Assembly: GCA_934234275.1 (NCBI GenBank)
Contig: CAKQHU010000071.1
Span: 1 to 7,081 of the forward strand
Length of the DNA: 7,081 bases
Direction: 5' to 3'
Source of the DNA: an uncultured Phascolarctobacterium sp.
GTDB lineage: Bacteria; Bacillota; Negativicutes; Acidaminococcales; Acidaminococcaceae
Within the stretch, counting starts at the first letter, position 1; every line of letters starts with the position of its first letter. The notes beneath the pieces are model-generated. The model was not told where the DNA came from and did no database searches. It saw only the letters and a program-made list of their open reading frames with translations. The position numbers and the translations under genes are program-made. This document shows, one piece after another, positions 4,900 through 7,081 of this stretch.

Positions 4900-5658
4900 G
4901 TGCGGATAATTGAAGGTGCAGAATCATTTCTGCTGGAAGGAAAAAATAATAAGGCAGTTTTGCTTTTGCATGGTTACACCGGCGCGCCGTCGGAAATGCG
5001 ACCGCTGGGTGATTATCTGCATGCGCTTGGCTATACTGTGAGCTGTGTGCGCCTTCCCGGCCACGGCACGAGCATCAAAGACCTGGAGGCAACCACCGCT
5101 ACGGATTGGTATGCTGCTGCAGAAGCGGAATGCCTGGAGTTGCTGGCGCGCTTTGACAGCGTGTACGTGGCAGGCCTTTCAATGGGCGGACTGCTGGCCA
5201 TCAAGCTGGCAGCAAAGTTGCCGGTGCAGAAGGCTGCCTTTATTTCGGCACCGATTTTTGTGCAGGATAAGCGTGCGCCGCTGTTGGCGTTCTTGCGCTT
5301 TTTCATCCACTATCTGCCCAAGCATAAGAAGAATTATCAGGAGCTGCAGGAATATTGCATTTCCTATGCTAAAATGCCGACTAAGCCGCTGATGAGTCTT
5401 TTTAAGATGCTTAATGAATGCAAGAACAAGCTGCTGGCGGAAATCAAAATCCCCTGTTTGATTTTGCAGTCGAAAACAGAGCATACCGTGCAGCCGCGCA
5501 GTGCTGAATATATCTATAATAAATTGACTGCAGCCGCCGGCAGAAGGCTGGTATGGTTTGAACACAGCGGGCACATTCTGACACTGGACCGCGAGCATGA
5601 GGCAGTTTTTAAGGAAATTGCCGATTTTTTTGCGAAACAAAAGGATATTGAAGGGTAA
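4900..5658 (+). CDS. Est30-like carboxylesterase / monoacylglycerol lipase family alpha/beta hydrolase (252 aa)
   Basis: This is a cytoplasmic alpha/beta hydrolase of the Geobacillus Est30 / Bacillus YvaK type, which cleaves short- to medium-chain carboxyl esters. Visible features are the oxyanion-hole motif HGYTG (24-28), LPGHG (52-56), the nucleophile elbow GLSMGG with Ser94, and the histidine motif HSGHI with His225. The acid position, Asp in Est30, aligns to Glu194 (SKTEHTVQP). Length matches the family, and no signal peptide is present. Start: GTG 4900 is chosen because GAGGTG (4888-4893) lies 6 nt upstream; the earlier in-frame GTG 4891 falls inside that site. It is first in an operon with a hotdog thioesterase (10-nt gap) and rnr. 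In Firmicutes this esterase commonly sits between secG and rnr, so synteny supports the call; secG is absent immediately upstream here. Natural substrate unknown. Confidence 0.88.
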   Translation: MRIIEGAESFLLEGKNNKAVLLLHGYTGAPSEMRPLGDYLHALGYTVSCVRLPGHGTSIKDLEATTATDWYAAAEAECLELLARFDSVYVAGLSMGGLLAIKLAAKLPVQKAAFISAPIFVQDKRAPLLAFLRFFIHYLPKHKKNYQELQEYCISYAKMPTKPLMSLFKMLNECKNKLLAEIKIPCLILQSKTEHTVQPRSAEYIYNKLTAAAGRRLVWFEHSGHILTLDREHEAVFKEIADFFAKQKDIEG

Positions 5659-5668
5659 ACGAAGAAAT

Positions 5669-6130
5669 ATGGATAAGTCACTATTGAATAATAACGAATA
5701 CAGCTGGTGCTTTGCCTGTGGCAAGGATAATCCCAGCGGGTTACATATGCGTTTTGAAATTGATGACGACAAGTGCACAGCGTATTTTACGCCGCGGCGG
5801 GAGCACCAAAGCTATCCCGGTCGCATGCATGGCGGTTTGGTGGCAGTGTTGCTTGATGAGGTGACAGGCAATTATCTTTTTGCCAAGGAGGGCAAGCCTT
5901 CCTATACGGCGAAAATTGAAATCCGCTACCGTCAGCCGCTGGCGATTGGCGAAGAGGTTGTCTGCACCGGGCGCGAGCTGAAGCGCAAGGGACGCATGGT
6001 TGAGATGCAGGGTACAATCTGCAAAAAGGACGGTACGCTGTTGGCGGAATGTCTGTCGAAGATGATGATTGTGGATGAAACGCCGCAACCGTCGCGCAAG
6101 CTCGCCGCAGGCGAGGGTGAAGAAGAATAG
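5669..6130 (+). CDS. PaaI-like hotdog-fold thioesterase (153 aa)
   Basis: This is a single hotdog-domain protein of the PaaI/acyl-CoA thioesterase superfamily, predicted to hydrolyse acyl-CoA thioesters in the cytoplasm. Evidence is the N-terminal motif CFACGKDNPSGLHM (14-27) typical of this subgroup, then PGRMHGGLVAVLLDEV (50-65), where HGG and the following Asp/Glu are the usual CoA-binding and catalytic segment, and the strand TAKIEIRYRQPL (80-91). Length is normal for the family. The C-terminal tail is acidic (GEGEEE). ATG 5669 is preferred; a longer frame from 5597 would overlap the esterase by more than 60 bases and lacks support. Only a weak ribosome binding site is seen, so translation may be coupled to the esterase, whose stop lies 10 nt upstream. 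Its stop overlaps the rnr ribosome binding site. Substrate cannot be told from sequence. Confidence 0.87.
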   Translation: MDKSLLNNNEYSWCFACGKDNPSGLHMRFEIDDDKCTAYFTPRREHQSYPGRMHGGLVAVLLDEVTGNYLFAKEGKPSYTAKIEIRYRQPLAIGEEVVCTGRELKRKGRMVEMQGTICKKDGTLLAECLSKMMIVDETPQPSRKLAAGEGEEE

Positions 6131-6140
6131 AGGTAAAATT

Positions 6141-7081
6141 ATGCAGACGAAGGATGTACGTGAAAAAATATTAAATTTTATGCGTGAAGAAAGCTATGCA
6201 CCGATGACCTCGGAGGAGCTGGTGGATGCGCTGGGGCATGATGTTAATCCCAACAAGTTTTGGGACGAGCTGCTGGCGATGGAGCAGAACGGTGAGATTA
6301 TCAAAACACGCTTTGAAACATACGGTCTGCCGGAGAAAATGGGCCTGGTTGCAGGACGCTTTCAGCTGACGAGTAAGGGCTTTGGTTTTGTTATTCCGGA
6401 TAACAAGGGCGACAGACCGGACGTGTTCATTCCTCCACGCGCTTTGCATGGTGCGATGAACAATGACCGCGTGCTGGCGCGTGTGAATAATGCGGCGCAG
6501 GGCAAAAAGCCTGAGGGAGAAATCCTGCGTATTATCACGCATGCTAATAATAAAGTTGTAGGCGTTTTCCACCAGAGCGGTGATTTCGCCTTTGTAACGC
6601 CTGACGATAAGCGTATCGGTCAGGATGTATATATTATGCGCAAGTATTTTAACGGTGCCAAGGATGGTCAGAAGGTCGTAGTAGAAATTACCGAATGGCC
6701 GCAGGAGCACCGCAAGGCCGAGGGCAAGGTTACCGAGGTTTTGGGCAACATCGGTGATGTAGGCCTGGAAATTCTGTCGATTATCAAGCAGAATGACCTG
6801 CCGCTGACCTTCCCGGATGAGGTGCTGGAGGCTTCGCGCAAGGTGCCGAAGTCTATTAAAAAGAGTGAGCTGGCCGGACGCCGTGACCTGCGTGAGCGCA
6901 CTGTCGTAACTGTTGACGGCGAGGATGCCAAGGACTTGGACGATGCGGTTTACGTAGAGCAGATTAACGACAACGAATACCTGCTGGGCGTTTATATTGC
7001 GGATGTCAGCTATTATGTTACCGAGGACAGCGTGCTGGATAAGGAAGCAAGAGAGCGCGGCACAAGCGTTTATCTTGTCGA
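6141..7081 (+). CDS. rnr: Ribonuclease R, N-terminal 313 residues (3' truncated by window)
   Basis: RNase R is a processive 3'-5' hydrolytic exoribonuclease that degrades structured RNA and works with tmRNA/SmpB in quality control. The frame is open to the end of the window. In order it shows an N-terminal winged-helix-like region (about 1-65), cold-shock domain 1 (about 72-116, GRFQLTSKGFGFVIP and DVFIPP), cold-shock domain 2 (about 130-205), and the start of the RNB catalytic domain (about 246 on) with DLRERTVVTVDGEDAKDLDD. This block carries the conserved acidic cluster Asp259, Asp265, Asp267 and Asp268 for metal binding. The N-terminal HTH and the absence of a PIN domain fit RNase R. The ATG at 6141 has GAGGT (6130-6134), partly overlapping the thioesterase stop, at 6-nt spacing. 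The full protein should be over 700 residues; smpB would be expected further downstream. Confidence 0.95.
   Translation, partial: MQTKDVREKILNFMREESYAPMTSEELVDALGHDVNPNKFWDELLAMEQNGEIIKTRFETYGLPEKMGLVAGRFQLTSKGFGFVIPDNKGDRPDVFIPPRALHGAMNNDRVLARVNNAAQGKKPEGEILRIITHANNKVVGVFHQSGDFAFVTPDDKRIGQDVYIMRKYFNGAKDGQKVVVEITEWPQEHRKAEGKVTEVLGNIGDVGLEILSIIKQNDLPLTFPDEVLEASRKVPKSIKKSELAGRRDLRERTVVTVDGEDAKDLDDAVYVEQINDNEYLLGVYIADVSYYVTEDSVLDKEARERGTSVYLV

Noticed and set aside
5597..5668. Longer thioesterase start overlapping the esterase
   Set aside because: The extension is basic, lacks the family's N-terminal pattern and is the out-of-frame reading of the esterase C-terminus; ATG 5669 fits the family.
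6171..6931. Minus-strand open frames over rnr
   Set aside because: The plus strand encodes a clear RNase R with intact domains through this region; the reverse frames have no supporting features.

Overview
The window looks chromosomal and comes from a diderm Firmicute of the class Negativicutes. The strongest clue is a tandem pair of OmpM-type outer-membrane porins: signal peptide, one SLH (S-layer homology) domain, a short coiled coil, then a beta-barrel ending in aromatic Phe. This architecture is characteristic of Negativicutes, in which the outer membrane is tethered to peptidoglycan through OmpM. The genus cannot be fixed from this sequence; a gut Acidaminococcaceae relative such as Phascolarctobacterium is a guess.

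Layout, all genes on the + strand: (1) 1-357, the C-terminal end of a membrane-bound ion-pumping pyrophosphatase (hppA) and its terminator. (2) 358-2013, ompM copy 1, with a strong extended -10 promoter, a leader of about 200 nt, the CDS, a 3' UTR and a perfect-palindrome terminator. (3) 2014-3802, ompM copy 2 with the same layout. The leaders (160 of 162 positions identical), the first 112 residues (identical, with only synonymous DNA differences) and the 3' UTR plus terminator are shared, while the barrels differ strongly. (4) 3803-4709, an AT-rich two-gene cassette encoding a 70-aa protein of unknown family and an overlapping zeta-toxin-like P-loop kinase, probably a toxin-antitoxin pair. 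It ends in a third copy of the ompM terminator, so it lies between two 33-bp direct copies of that palindrome. (5) 4711-4854, three short tandem repeats and another terminator. (6) 4855-7081, a housekeeping operon: an Est30-like carboxylesterase, a PaaI-like hotdog thioesterase and the start of ribonuclease R (rnr), which runs off the window.

The most interesting parts are the duplicated ompM locus with its unusually conserved untranslated leader, which is a candidate regulatory RNA or holds coupled upstream ORFs; the terminator palindrome that brackets the toxin-antitoxin-like cassette; and the new candidate partner of the zeta-like kinase. The two porins are probably alternative or co-expressed envelope proteins under one shared control scheme. 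The esterase-to-rnr operon resembles the secG-est-rnr-smpB neighbourhood of other Firmicutes, and here the porin/TA region lies directly upstream of the esterase.
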